Positions 1 through 31,080 of a stretch of DNA of 64,000 nt are shown here, in pieces. The translations under genes and the position numbers were made by a program. The notes beneath the pieces are model-generated. The model was given only the letters and a program-made list of their open reading frames with translations. It was not told where the DNA came from and did not search any database. Positions within the stretch are counted from its first letter, which is position 1; every line of letters begins with the position of its first letter. Source of the DNA: Tubiluchus corallicola (lineage: Eukaryota > Priapulida > Priapulimorpha > Priapulimorphida > Tubiluchidae); contig JAQGDQ010000007.1 of NCBI GenBank assembly GCA_030141605.1, forward strand, positions 917,173 through 981,172. Direction: 5' to 3'.

Positions 1-184
1 GTTTACGACTACCCGTCCAAAATATGATTTTTTTCATTTCTAGGCTTGTGATTGCATCGTATTTAGTTTAGCATCATCCCATAACATCATTCTAATCAGC
101 CATAATTAACAACCAATGCTCATTGAGTGTATTGTCCCTTTTCTCAAGTTTTTCCAGTGTTTAAATAATTCGATTTAATCTCAC

Positions 185-18899
<18,715 letters not shown>

Positions 18900-19048
18900 C
18901 AACTAATTCAACAATTTGTGTCATTTTTTCACTAATATTTCCTTCATGTTGTCGAATTTACATGCAAACTGATTCTATCTCCTGGAAACGTTCTGTTACG
19001 CGAAGATTGCATTAGGTACTCGAGACGAGTCCACTAATTAAGTTACAG
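18900..19048. promoter_or_regulatory. Upstream region of the polycystin-1-like gene with an outward-facing splice donor
   Basis: This is the 150 bp immediately upstream of the polycystin start codon. On the opposite strand a donor-like TTACAG|GTAAGG lies at about 19,048, as expected for a short non-coding first exon of a divergent transcript. I see no TATA box that I would defend. This is a positional inference only. Confidence 0.3.
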
Positions 19049-19946
19049 GTAAGGAAGCAGATTGGATTACCCTGTCTTAATAAGTATAATTAGTGATAAA
19101 CTGTTAATTTTAAGAGGCAAATGTTGTTGCATAATGAAGGAGACTTCCAGGTGTTTTTATTTGTTAAGATACTTTGATTTTAAAATGTTCTCAGTGTGCT
19201 TTCTAATGGTACTTACCTGCCATGCTTTGGACCAGCCCAACAAAAACTAATTAACTGATTGCTTATTGACGTCAACAGAAACAACAGGTAGAATTTACAA
19301 TGAATTATTTAGCAGCTTCTCGTCTCGATAAATAATCTTCGTCATAGTTAACGCTTTGCGCTGGCACATCTAATCGATAATATTAAATGAAAAATTGCTC
19401 AAAGTTTTGTTATTGTATCAGAAAGTGGTAAACAATTTTGTAGGGAATGTTTTTCCACAAGAGACTGTCATCGTTGAGGTTAGAAATTTTAAAAATTTGA
19501 TCGTAGATTTAAACAGTTCATGTTACTCAAGGAGAATCGGAATAAAACAAAACTATATTTCATTTATGGGCAGCATTTCTTTATAAAATTTAGAATTTTT
19601 ACAGGTGACAGTGATTCGTAAGCCCATAGTAAGAATTTGTTTATTCAGTAATCTGGCAAGCTTACTTTACAATTTGAAATGTTAACTTTGTAAATGTGAC
19701 AATAATGGCTGACTAAGTCCCTAGGAATAGGTAATGAAGACATAATTTATTATTTACTTACTTATTGAAAGTTTATTTCTGCACATAAAAATGCTAAAAA
19801 ATGCTAAAATTTACACTAAAAGCTAAGAAGCGCTACATGTCATGCACTATTAAAAGAACTACAAATATATACAAAAATATGTAAATTAAAGTACCAGAGA
19901 AAACTTTCAAGTATCACTAAATGAAATGTACTAAAATCGAGAACTA

Positions 19947-20377
19947 CAGTGGTCCCTCGCTACTTCGCGGTTCGTTTACCGCGGACTCGCAGTTTTGAGG
20001 CTTTTCAAAAATATTAATGTAAAATATTTATCGCGGTATTTTCGCTGTTTCACGGGTTTTTGCGGTAGTCCGTCTAAAGTATTTTTGCACATGCGTAGTA
20101 CGTATTGTACAGTAATGTATTGATTTAATGAGTTTTGCATAAAAAAAATCACAAAATGTATAATAACATATTAAAAATATTAATTCTAACATGAAAAGAA
20201 TATTTTAAATCATAAAAATTACCATTTATAGTAAATAGTGTATTTATTCGGCGGATGAATACACACCAAAAACGAAATGTAGTACTTGCAAATAAGTATA
20301 GCGTCCCTACTTCGCGGAAATTCACTTATCGCGGGTGGGCCTGGAACGGAACATCCGCGATAAGTGAGGTAACACTG
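19947..20377. mobile_element. TA-flanked MITE (pogo/Tc1-mariner-like)
   Basis: Left end TA-CAGTGGTCCCTCGCTACT (19,945 on) and right end, read inverted, TA-CAGTGTTACCTCACTTAT form imperfect inverted repeats, both followed by CGCGG. The interior has TCGCGG/CGCGGG words and no coding capacity. CAGT(G)-ended TIRs and TA duplication are typical of pogo/Tigger-type MITEs. Confidence 0.75.
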
Positions 20378-20635
20378 TATACTTTCGATCTGACCGTAAT
20401 TAATCATTTTCTTGCCTTCGTGTACATTGCCAAGTAAAGGAAAGAAGATGTGTTTATTCAAGTAAAAAATATAGAATAGAGTTATAGATAAAAAGAGAAA
20501 GCTGTAATTGCTGGTGGTTTCAAATGTAAATTTCCTCAGATGAAGGGAAAATTTATTAAACAATTGAAGAAACAGCTCCTCTCTCTCCCCCTCTCTCTTC
20601 CTCCCTTCCTCTTTCTCTTTATCTTCTTTATCTTA

Positions 20636-20771
<136 letters not shown>

Positions 20772-21944
20772 GTCTCTTTGTTGAAGCAACTGAGAAAATT
20801 GAATTTATATTAACACAAACGCGAAGGGACAGAAAAACATTAGATTCAATGCATTGTTGGTAAAAATACGGTATACATTTAGCGATCCTCAAAAATTGAT
20901 GAAAATAACTTGCGATAAAGTCATATTATCGAAAAAGAAATCGATATAAAGTGGTAGAAGAATATAACACACTTATTACGAACATAACGTTTCAGTTACG
21001 CTGGAGATTACGTTCAGTAATATAGGAGATGTTATTAGTGCTGAAACGTCTAGTTATTAGAAAATAAAATTAATTTGCTGTAATAATAATGCCGGACTTT
21101 ATTAGAGATTATGAACATGAATTGGAAAAAAATATACCCCGTGATCACTGATAAGCAATTCAATGCAGTGGTCGGTTGATTTTGTGTGCTGTCTGCAATA
21201 TTCTTATAATGGTAAGTATCAGCTCCTGACACACAGTAGATGGGGAATTTAATTTCTCGCTGGAGAAGTTCAAATTTTGCAAATTTTGTTATTAATTTGA
21301 TCTTTCTAATTTATTGTGAATTTGAAATCTCATTTCTCAATGAGCCACACTGTATTAATAATGTGTTCTTTATGTAAATGTCTCACGTAAATATACAATT
21401 TTAGTACTAGGCAATGTACGTAAATTTCACTAAGTATAGTTTTACTATAGTTGTACTTATTGTCTTAGCTTTATATACTATATACTATATATATATGGGT
21501 ATAAACGATAGCTTTATTTACAGATTACCAAATAGTAAAACTATTAGTTTAATAGTATACATAGTATAAAATAAACACATAAAGGCCTATCTGAGACACT
21601 TTATGTTATTAACATGAGATTTTATGTTAAAATAATATTATAGTTGTCCAAATATGTCCTACTTCGTTATATCATAGTGTCTATCTTCAGTAGTGACCTA
21701 TATTTTGATAGCTGTCTAAATTAGTTTTGTCACCTCTGCGATTCTGCCCAGCATTATGAAGCCGTGATTGACGTGTTGCTAAATAACCCAATATTTGCAA
21801 GCTTTACAGGAGCCAAGAAACCACCATGACCGTAATTTTCGTGCTGTAGTGAATTATTCGAGGCCAAGCTAGCTTATTAAATGTTAGGAGTTTAGCATCA
21901 GAGTTATAGGGTCGACGACGGTAATTCTCATGAGCTAAGTTAGT

Positions 21945-22205
21945 TAGGTTGTTAGTTAGTTAGTTAGTTAGTTGGTTAGTTAGTAGTTGGTTGGTTGGTT
22001 GGTTTGTCGGTTGGTTGGTTCGTTCGTTCGCTTGGTTGGTTGATTGGCTGGGCGGCTGGTTGGTTGGCTGGCTGGTTGGTTGGTTGGTTCCTTAGCTCGT
22101 TCGTTCGTTTGCTCGCTCGTTTGTCAATTCGGTCGTTCCTTCGTTGGTTGGTGGTTGGTTGGTTGGTTAGTTAGTTAGTTTGTTGTTTGGTTGGTTGGTT
22201 GGTTT
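21945..22205. repeat. Polymorphic tetranucleotide repeat (GTTA/GGTT/CGTT)n
   Basis: About 260 bp in which nearly every tetranucleotide is one or two steps from GGTT, organised in runs (GTTA, GGTT, CGTT, GGCT). A (CAAA)n tract follows at about 22,352-22,396. Confidence 0.95.
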
Positions 22206-23807
22206 TATTTACCACTTAGTAAAGAAACTAAATGTGTCAATTTCGCCTTCAAGCAGGCTATACTTCTTGACGTCCCTTGACATGTTTGCCTTAATTTCAA
22301 ACTAGTCAGTCATTTTGAAGCCCAAACTATTCAAAACAAACAAACACACACACGTATAAACAAACAAACAAACAAACAAACAAACAAACAAACAAAACAA
22401 ACGTTTGCAAAAGGTTTTTCTCAGTTTAACAGATTAATGAATGAACTGCATCATGGTAGTTGCACATTTCTGCAATTTAATTTGTTGCATTATTTTCTTG
22501 TATTTTTTTTTCTTCATGAACGTTATTAATAAAAGTAATCCGACAAAATGGACAATGATTTTAACGAGTATATTACCTACACACGTCACACTCCAATGAC
22601 ACATTTTGACCATAAAGTATTGCCAAATTTACACTTTTCTTCACAAATTTTTATTGGTGATTTATTTTTTTACATCACATTCATGTATGGGTTTGAATAG
22701 TATATAGATAATAAAAAAACGAAAAGCCTATTCATGAGCCGTTTATTATTTAATTAAAAAAATAAAACAGTTTTTTCTTAAACCCCAAACTTTGATATAA
22801 ATCGTTTTGGAAATAAACGCCCCTGTCAGTTCATGTAAAATGTGTTTATATTGAACTTTTGTTTAACGCTGCAATGTTGAGCGTTTTGTGTGTTGAGTAA
22901 CGAATGTTTTGCCCACTAAAGAATTCATACCAAATCGCTGGTGTCGCCAATACAACCACAAGTAATTATTTAGCAAATATAATACAACATGCATTTAGTT
23001 TCTTATGATTTGTGCTACACCATAAATTCATTGCTTTTAAACATGGACAAAATGTTGACAAGTACGGCATGTTTTCATGGAACCTACTTCCGGATAAATT
23101 TCCGGGCCATTTCTTCGAATGACTTAATGCGTCATAGTGTCCTAAAAGATTTCAACAAGAAATGCATTTATCTGTGAAGACTGTGATAGCGACTTTTCAC
23201 ATCAAAGCGAAACAAAATTTTTATCACGTAGACCGACCTCTTTGCTGTTAGTGCGGAATGATTGATGAAGTAGAAGATGAAATTTATCAGTGGAAAAGCA
23301 AAACGGGATAATTTTCTTTCTACAACAATGTGAGTACTAGCTGTACGATCATAGCTCCTTGTCTATGTTATTTGTAATGGTATAACATCGTCGTTCCTTC
23401 GAAAGGCTTACGATTTAGCTTATTGATCGTGACTGCTTGTATCAAGACTGAAGTTCGGTAAATTCATTCAAGCAAGGCTATCTCCACCGAACACAGCAAA
23501 AGCTTAAATTTTTTATTGACGTATCAGTTGCTGTCCCTACTCTAATATTTTCTGTTGTATTTCGATAACTTTTATCAGTCATCAAGCCAATTGTTGCAAC
23601 AAAATTGTTGATAAATCGAGTAAACACATTATAATCGTAACACAGTCTATCCGCAACCTAATGCAAGTATTGCCAGCGAGGTAGTAGGAGTGCGCATGCG
23701 TGTTGTAGACTGGTTGAGCTATATTAAGACTAACATGCGCAGACGCAACAAACCTTTGAACTCATCGAGCCTTCGAGAGAGCGCAATCGAGAAATAGTTG
23801 CAGCCAA

Positions 23808-23879
23808 TCCTCGATAGTATAGTGGTGAGTATCCCCGCCTGTCACGCGGGAGACCGGGGTTCAATTCCCCGTCGGGGAG
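23808..23879 (+). tRNA. tRNA-Asp (GUC)
   Basis: A 72-nt complete cloverleaf. The acceptor stem TCCTCGA pairs with TCGGGGA, the anticodon stem CCCGC/GCGGG encloses CTGTCAC, and the anticodon GTC is at 23,841-23,843. The T arm is CCGGG GTTCAAT TCCCC-type with a good B box (GGTTCAATTCC). A T6 run beginning at 23,880 is a Pol III terminator. Position 7-66 is A-U rather than the usual U-A of animal tRNA-Asp, a paired (compensated) change that argues for function. Confidence 0.95.
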
Positions 23880-25851
23880 TTTTTTGTTACTGATAAATAA
23901 TAGCAAAATGAAAAAGCATTTCATTTACATTTATTCATTTTAACTTTTAATATAATTTCTCGGAGATTAACTCAGTCTTTAGAAATTCGCCTAACTAAAT
24001 CTCGCTGTCCATTATGCTCTCTGAATTGAAAGAACTCCGATTTATCCAGTTATTTCTATGCATAATGATTACGCTGTCCATGGTACTAGGCAAAAAAATC
24101 TATCACAATTCGCCAATTAATTAGTATGGCTACTTAATTATTTACTAAATTTTAAATTGCATATTTCCGTGATCTAATTGAAGTGAAATTTGCTGGAATG
24201 ATTAACTAGAACGTCTTTGATTCAAAGCAAATAATTGTAGTAATTCGTTAATTTGGCAATTAATTTTAATCGTTTAATTAACTCAGCGGAAGAATAATAA
24301 CATGTATGGATAATGAGATCAGGCTAGTGCTTAGAAAGGGAGTAGAACGCAAACTAAATTGTGAATTAGTTTAATTAAATATGCATTTTTTGTTAAGGGT
24401 AAGTCACATAAGCAGGTAGAGGACGGCTAAAGGTCTCTCCAAGACGATCTTCAGCTTTACTCATCAATGAAAGGCAATGCAACCCTGCCCTCCTAATTTT
24501 CGATTATTTGTCTACAAATGATATGTTGATGACAATATATTTGTTTCATTTTGGATTAATTAATTAATTTGGCCCTAGATTACGTTAATTACGAATATAA
24601 CAACGTAATGATGGAGTTTTCAGCAGTTTTGCTGCTTCAGTTACCTTATTTTTTAGGTTTAACCTATTCATGCTTACTCTGAACCTACAAGTAGACGTGT
24701 AACTTTCTCTGTGCATGCTGTGCAAGCATTACTTATTGAATTTATATGTATAAATGTACAAATAAAAGAATTATAATAATGTAATTATTAATATTAATTA
24801 ATTAATTATATATTATAATAATTAATACTGATTTAAATTTTGATATACAGAGCTTACTGTATATTTATAATTGTTTATCATGCCATAGTGTGTGCATGTT
24901 CAGACATGTGCATTATTAAATGAATTTTTTTCTGGCCAGAAATTTTTTTATGGCTACTTTATTTGATTGCTCTAATCAATAACTAAACTGCTTCTGAAGG
25001 AGTTTTATTCTTTTGGTAATTCAGTAATGACTAACAAAATACTACACAATCAGAAAATATGTTTGATAGTATAGGTTATTATATTGGAAATTACAGTCAA
25101 GAGGTCCTTGCACGATAACTGGTTCAACTAGCTCATCCATAAAACAAGCTTAGGCTAGTAACGTCCAAAATTTTTCATGGTATACCGCTCGGTGTGTTCT
25201 TCTTTTTGACTTTGTGCATTTCTCTTTCTTTTATAAATCTACCTATACTAGATGTAAATTTAATTATGCTGAGTAGACAGACTGAGCATTTGGGGATAGT
25301 CGTCTAACTCTTCCTCTACATATTGCTACCCGCGAGCGTTTTTTATTTCATTCTAAATGTAGTACATATAGTACCACCTACAGCATAGCATAGCACAGCA
25401 CAATCAGGCCCCATTTCAGGGGGGAAGTGGGGATACTTCCCCGCCCTCACCCTCCAGGGGGCCCGTGCCGAGGTAACATTTTTTTGCTTTATGCGAACAT
25501 ACTGCCTCCTCTTTCCCTCTCTCTCTCTCTCTTGCCGCACGCGAGCCGTTTGCCTTGTGCGGCTCGGTGCTGATGTTCAGCTGTTGTATAACTTCAGCGG
25601 TTCCTTTTATCACTTTTTGTATAACAGTTATCACCATAAAAATTCTCAGCATTAATTACTAAAAACTTGTAATCGTTGCGCCCGGGCAAATTAATTGCGG
25701 TTTTACAGCGTTACTGTAAACGTAAAACCAGTTATTTACCGTTGATCAAGTACGTTTATTGCGAGTGGTTGTTGGCTTCAAGTAAGAAGAAAACTCGCGC
25801 TGTGTGCACCTGATATGTAGTCTGATCACAAGAAAAATAAGAAAGAGAGAG
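23880..25851. other. AT-rich intergenic DNA with a GC-rich patch at 25,370-25,790
   Basis: No gene recognised. Bases 25,370-25,790 are markedly richer in GC and CpG than their surroundings, include a short CT tract, and end with a strong donor-like TTCAA|GTAAGA at about 25,779 on the plus strand. An open 25-codon stretch precedes that donor (RYCKRKTSYLPLIKY...) in the right exit phase for the first PAN-gene exon, but it does not look like the expected domain. It could be an upstream exon or promoter region. Confidence 0.3.
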
Positions 25852-26126
25852 ATTATTATTATTATTATAATTCTTTATTTAAAATTTAAAATTGAACGCA
25901 TATACAGATATTTACATAAAATACATACAGGGACCCTCTATTTGCAGGGTATGGTTAAAAAACTTTGTAAATAAAATAGCTGTTATATTCGCAAGACTTT
26001 TAAATACCAATAAATCAATATACCAATAAAAGAACAACTAAAATCAAATAGTACCAATTTACACAATTTACACAAAACGACCTGTATAATATAAAAGTGA
26101 CAGATATAATATAAAAGTTCAATAAT

Positions 26127-29100
26127 TTATACTAAAGTTTGTAAAAATGAATCACAAACTAACTCAGAGAAAGCAACTAGCAGGTTTTTGTCTCGAGAGG
26201 TATAAATTTTACTAATGTTTTGAAATTGTAGGCTATTTGCAAGCGCTAATCTTTTATTTTCGTCGACCAAAGTACAATTAAAAAGCAAATGTTCAACTGT
26301 TTGTGCTTCCTCTGAGCATATACAGGCATTTTCGTGTATGTATCCAATTTTAAAAAGAAAATCTTTAAAGTTACCTTGCCCTAATAAAATACTACAAGAT
26401 AGTTTTTCTAGCCTTCTGCTATTTGTATGAAAAGGAAGGTCTAGTGGAGTTAAAAATACATTTTCAGGAAGAATAGACAACTCCTGGCATTGGTAGCGAG
26501 TACGGCATCTATTTTTCCATAGGTGTGTTATAAAATGCTCAATATCCTGTTTTTTGTACTCAAGGATATTCAGTGGTATACTACCGTAATCAATAGTACG
26601 TGAATTATAATTTTTACATAATTTTAAATAATGACCACTAGAAGCCAGTAATTCTCGAAGGAAATGTCTATGACCGATTGTGGGATCACGACTAATCTCT
26701 ATTATATGAGTTTTGACTAAATCTGAATCCGACATTGCTAGAGATTTTAGCATAAATTTTACTGTGATTCCCTTAAATATAATATCAAGTGGGGGTAGCC
26801 CACAAATTAACTCTAGTTTGTCTTTTGAGGGGTGAAAGTGACAACCAGTAGCAGTTTTCATAACGTCATACAACAGATCGTCAAACAATGAGTGCTTTCT
26901 TACCATCCAGGCTGGAGCAGCATACATTATAATTGGTAAAACTAAAGTCTTAAATAGAGCAATGATAACACTGAGACTGAAGCCTTTATACAGCATGCTC
27001 TTACGCTTAATTGACATCCACCTATTCCAAGCTTGTCTTCTAACCTTACTTACATGATTTTCAAATGACAAATTACTGTCGATTGTAACTCCTAAAACTT
27101 TACTACTTTGCACGTAACTAACATCATTAGTTCCAAATTTTAAGCAGTCGTTTAAATCATGAAGGCCAAATGGAATTACTTCAGTTTTTCCTTGCGAGCA
27201 ATTTAGTATCTGCCGCCATTTAAAACACCAATTATACAGTTTATCACAGCACAGCTGACTAGTTCTAAGCGTTTCATTTTCGGAAGAACAAGCTACAAGT
27301 ATTGTTCCGTCATCTGCATATTTAAAATTATTAGTATTTGATATTGCTAAGATTTCGTCAAACATGTCGGACACATAAAAATTAAATAGCACCGGGGAGA
27401 TGACTGACCCCTGTGGCAGACCTATCTTACAACAGTATTCCTGAGAAGTATAGTTATTGACCTTGATGCGCACATTCCTTTCATATAGAAAAGTCTTAAT
27501 AAGACCCAGAATTCTACCTTTAAAGCCGGCCTCATATAGCTTAAACAGTAGACCATCCAACCAGACGCTGTCAAAAGCGCGCTGGAAATCACCGCAGATA
27601 GACAGACAGACATCATTTTGTAGTAAATGCTTTTGAATATTTGATATTAAGCGAATCAAATAGCGACCGGTATTGCGACCTGCCATGAAACCTTCCTGCA
27701 CTTCGTCTATCAGATCATTTTCAAACATGTAAGTTCTCAATCGATTTGACAGTAAACGTTCAGCAAATTTGCCAAAATAGGATGAGAGCGTCAGGGGTCG
27801 AAAGCTACCAGGATCCGTATAATTTGTTTTGCCTTCCTTTTTAATGAATATTACATTGGATTCGCGCCAAACCCACTCGCTTTTACTTAAACAAAGATTA
27901 CACAAGTATAGAAAAACCGCCTTGGCCCAGAAGCCAAGGTGTTTAACCATCAGTGGATGAAAGGCATCGCAGTCGGTGCTTTTGCCCTGCGTGACTGTTT
28001 CTTTTATTGCAATGTTTAGTTCATCCATTGTAAAGTTACAGTTTATAGCAAGGGGCACCATGCCTCTATAATCATAGCGAGAAACTTCCCCCTCTACTTG
28101 CTGCTGCCAAAAATAATCGAAATTTGCACCGTTTACGTGATCTCCACTTAAAAAATTTTTGTATAGTACCTCACAAATATCTTGATTTTCGCTATATATG
28201 TTTCCTTCATATTTTAGCATGCCGATATCTGAATTTGCTCTACCAGTAAATATTTTCTTATAATCTCTTCAGAATGCATTACTTTTGCGAACATTTAAGT
28301 TGACACACTTTTTATAAAGCCAGTTATCAGCAGCTGTGCGAAGTTCTTCATCAAACTTAGTCTTTTCTTCAAGATACCGGTTCCTATTGTGAATATTAGA
28401 ATGCTTTAGATAGATTTTTCTCAACCTTCGTACATTGTTTGACAAAAAACTTAAGTTTTGAGTCCAAAACGGTTTTGAGTGATTACATATAACTTTCTTT
28501 GGTAGTACAGCTTCACTGCTGTTTTTTATTAATTTCTGAAACAACTGCCACAGCTCAATAGGGTCCTCTCGCATTATAGCATCGTTAAGGAGCGCAAAAT
28601 TAGAGCGCAAACTATTTTCTAAATAACCTGACCAGCTATGCCAATTACTGCTTTTGAAATCGAAGACAGTACGCTTTGCTGTTGTGCTATAGTTATGGAA
28701 AGATGCACCTAACTTAGTAATGACTGGAAAGTGGCCCATTAACGGAGCTCCACTAAACAATTCAACCTCGTCGTCAACGCTTTGTGTCACCGGTAATGAC
28801 GCAAGATTGTTTGTTAGCAATACAATATCAATGATGCTTTTGCCGTGGGCTGATTTAAATGTTTCAACCAACGGTGCAACAGGCAGTACTGGATATGTGC
28901 TAGACCAAACAAAGTCATTTAATAGTTGCCCATGTGAGTTAGTTTTTACATCCCACATAAAACTTCTACTATTCAGATCTCCAGTTAACATAACACCGTC
29001 TAGGCTTTGTTGATCAGAAAATAGGCAGGCCTTTTTGAAAGAAGCTAGCATTGATTGCATGTGCTCGACTTTGTTTGGCAGAACATATACAGAAGCTACA

Positions 29101-29417
29101 ATCATTTTCAAACCTTTGCCTTTAACTAAAACCCAAATTGTATCTGTGTTGTTATCTTCTAATTCGTGTAGTCTGCAACTAATCAATCCATTTTTTACGA
29201 ATACTGCACATCCACTTGTATTTGGGTCCTTATTTTTGACATAACTTTGATAATTAGTTAGAGTCACATCATCGTATTGTTTAGCTTTCACTTCCTGTAC
29301 TGTAACAATATCAAAGTAGTAGGAGTTTACATACTTGTCTAACGCATATTGTGAACGAACAGAAAAAGTATTGATATTAATTTGGCATACACTGAGACAC
29401 CTAGAAGATGCAGCCAT
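26127..29417 (-). pseudogene. LINE ORF2 (endonuclease-reverse transcriptase) with one in-frame stop
   Basis: 1,097 codons in one frame, broken only by a TGA at 28,271-28,269 (after VRKSNAF). The N-terminal APE-like endonuclease (28,269-29,417) shows CQININ, VTVQEVK, GDLNSRS, SIIDIVLL and MGHFPVI. The last is normally SDH, so the residue before the catalytic His is Gly here. The C-terminal part (26,127-28,220) has the RT signatures FRPLTLSSYFGK, DFQRAFDSVW, LPQGSVISPVLF and YADD (FKYADDGTIL), then a CICSEEAQTVEHLLFNC cluster. TGA for a Trp codon (TGG) would be a single transition. Otherwise intact, so the insertion is young. Start ATG at 29,417 shares its A with the ORF1 stop. Confidence 0.93.
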
Positions 29418-30592
29418 TAGATACGGTTAAGTCTTTTTAACTGATCTAAGTATGTAGAGCAATTCTTGGAATTGGCTTCATGCTCACTTTTGCAATTGTA
29501 GCACTTTATCTCTTTGCTGTTGCATTCAGATGTTTTATGCAGATTTCCGCATTTACCACAGTTGGCTTTATTTCTGCACCACTTAGCAACGTGTCCAAAA
29601 GACTGACACTTGTGACAGCGTAAAGGTGTTTGTTTTCGGATATATTGTTCTACTTCGCACAGAAGATGTTTTATAGGAATTCCCTCCTGTATTGCACGTT
29701 GTAATTCAACGTCTGAGCTAAATTTCACCTTAACTATTGGCATATTGGCTCCGTTCTTCCGTTTAAATCGCTCTACTTCGATTACTGGGAACTTCTGTTC
29801 AATTGCCGCCTTTATTTCGTCTTCAGTCAATTCCGGGTCACAGTCTTTGATCACTCCAATAGAGTACTTATTTGGTTTTCTGACTTTCGTGTCGGTACCC
29901 ATATAAGTTGGGTTCCATGAGCTTATTATTTCATCGGCAGTTTCAGAATCTTTTAACTGAATTTGTATGTTTCCTCGAGCAGTTCTGTAGGCTATTTCAA
30001 ATCTTACACGTGGAAAATACTTACACAGATTTGTTTTAATTGATGCGCTGGTCTCTACAAGTTTTTTGTCTTTAACATTTTCTATTATAACTGTTCTAGC
30101 TGGATCATATTGAACAATGGGATTTTGTGTATTTGGTAACTGACGATTTCGAGAAGTAACAGACGTTTGCATGTCTTTTTTCACAGCATTGCTATAGGAA
30201 GTAAGGCCGGAAGGTCTGCGTTCTGTTCCCGACAGCTTTTCTATTGATTGTTCTATCTGATTTAGTTTATCCATGACAGGATCACCTGATATTTTTTTCA
30301 GCCGGTTTAATATTTCGGTCAGCTTGTTGATATCGTTCTCTTCCTGAATGAAATGAATTATTTCAGTTTTTAGTAGATCAAGGAAGACTGCTTTGCTAGC
30401 ATCATTCGGCGCTTGGGGTTTTGGCTCCGACTGCGTCCCAATAGTTTCAGTCTCAGAGTCTGATTCGTTATCATTTGAGAACTTGTGAAAACAGCCAACG
30501 CACACCTCGCAGTATATTTCTCTTTTTGTTATTTCCTTACTGCGTCTACAAATAGTACAGCTTTTCCTGGCTAGTACGCTAGAGGTACTCAT
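29417..30592 (-). CDS. LINE ORF1 protein (RNA-binding, zinc knuckles)
   Basis: 391 residues. The N terminus has a cysteine cluster (SCTICRRS, YCEVCVGCFH) like a small PHD/RING-type finger. The middle has two RRM-like segments (TVIIENVKD...FEIAYRTARG and YSIGVIKDCD...PIVKVKFSS). The C terminus has three zinc knuckles: CHKCQSFGHVAKWC, CGKCGNLHKTSEC and CYNCKSEHEANSKNC. This is the usual ORF1 chaperone of Jockey/I-type LINEs, which coats the element RNA. Its stop codon overlaps the ORF2 start as TAATG. Confidence 0.92.
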   Translation of the reverse strand: MSTSSVLARKSCTICRRSKEITKREIYCEVCVGCFHKFSNDNESDSETETIGTQSEPKPQAPNDASKAVFLDLLKTEIIHFIQEENDINKLTEILNRLKKISGDPVMDKLNQIEQSIEKLSGTERRPSGLTSYSNAVKKDMQTSVTSRNRQLPNTQNPIVQYDPARTVIIENVKDKKLVETSASIKTNLCKYFPRVRFEIAYRTARGNIQIQLKDSETADEIISSWNPTYMGTDTKVRKPNKYSIGVIKDCDPELTEDEIKAAIEQKFPVIEVERFKRKNGANMPIVKVKFSSDVELQRAIQEGIPIKHLLCEVEQYIRKQTPLRCHKCQSFGHVAKWCRNKANCGKCGNLHKTSECNSKEIKCYNCKSEHEANSKNCSTYLDQLKRLNRI

Positions 30593-31080
30593 TTTGAAGA
30601 AGGTATAGCGTAATCAGGATATAATAGATGCCTTATAATGCCCGAGGATGTCAAGGGGAACGTCTTTGTCACAAGGAACTGATTTTCCTTAAATTACCAT
30701 TGATTGTTAACGACCCGATTAGGGCCTTTTGTGTAGGTCCTCCACTAATTCTCGGCGTTTGGTTTTCGCGCCAAATCCACACAATATAGTTCTTATAACA
30801 ATGTTTATTTCGTTGATAACTTTAATAAGATCAATTATCACAGAATTTAAATTACATCACTGAAACCGCGTACTATTCATACACACGTAGGTATAAAATT
30901 TATAGAACATAACACGGTATAAAGTTGTTAAAATTGACTTCAAAATATGAACAGCTTTGATAGCAACTTTACTTCGTCACGGTCACAGTCAGAAGTGACA
31001 GTGAGAGACAAAGAGAGACAGAGAGAGAAAGAGAGGGGGTGGGGGGGAGAGAAGCTACATGACATCAAGTGTACAGTATA

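Larger units (their letters stand above)
25852..30592 (-). mobile_element. Near-complete non-LTR retrotransposon (APE-type LINE)
   Basis: Minus-strand element with ORF1 (RNA-binding, zinc knuckles), ORF2 (endonuclease plus reverse transcriptase), a short 3' UTR and an (AAT)n tail at 25,852-25,870. No RNase H domain is visible; a C-terminal C-x-C...H-x4-C cluster is present. This fits the Jockey/I/CR1 part of the LINE tree, but I cannot place the clade. The 5' UTR extends past 30,592. AGAAAGAGAG occurs at both 25,840 and 31,026 and could be a target duplication, which would put the 5' end near 31,025, but it is low-complexity. Confidence 0.9.

Noticed and set aside
19062-19250. MFSVCFLMVLTCHALDQPNKN as a signal-peptide exon
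   Set aside because: No usable donor follows the leader before the stop codon, so it cannot be joined to the downstream PAN exons.
21811-21875. EPRNHHDRNFRAVVNYSRPS as a PAN-gene N-terminal exon
   Set aside because: Good acceptor, but no phase-1 donor within the open stretch that would keep the domain; likely chance.
27422-29244. Short plus- and minus-strand frames inside the LINE
   Set aside because: Shadows of LINE ORF2 in other frames.
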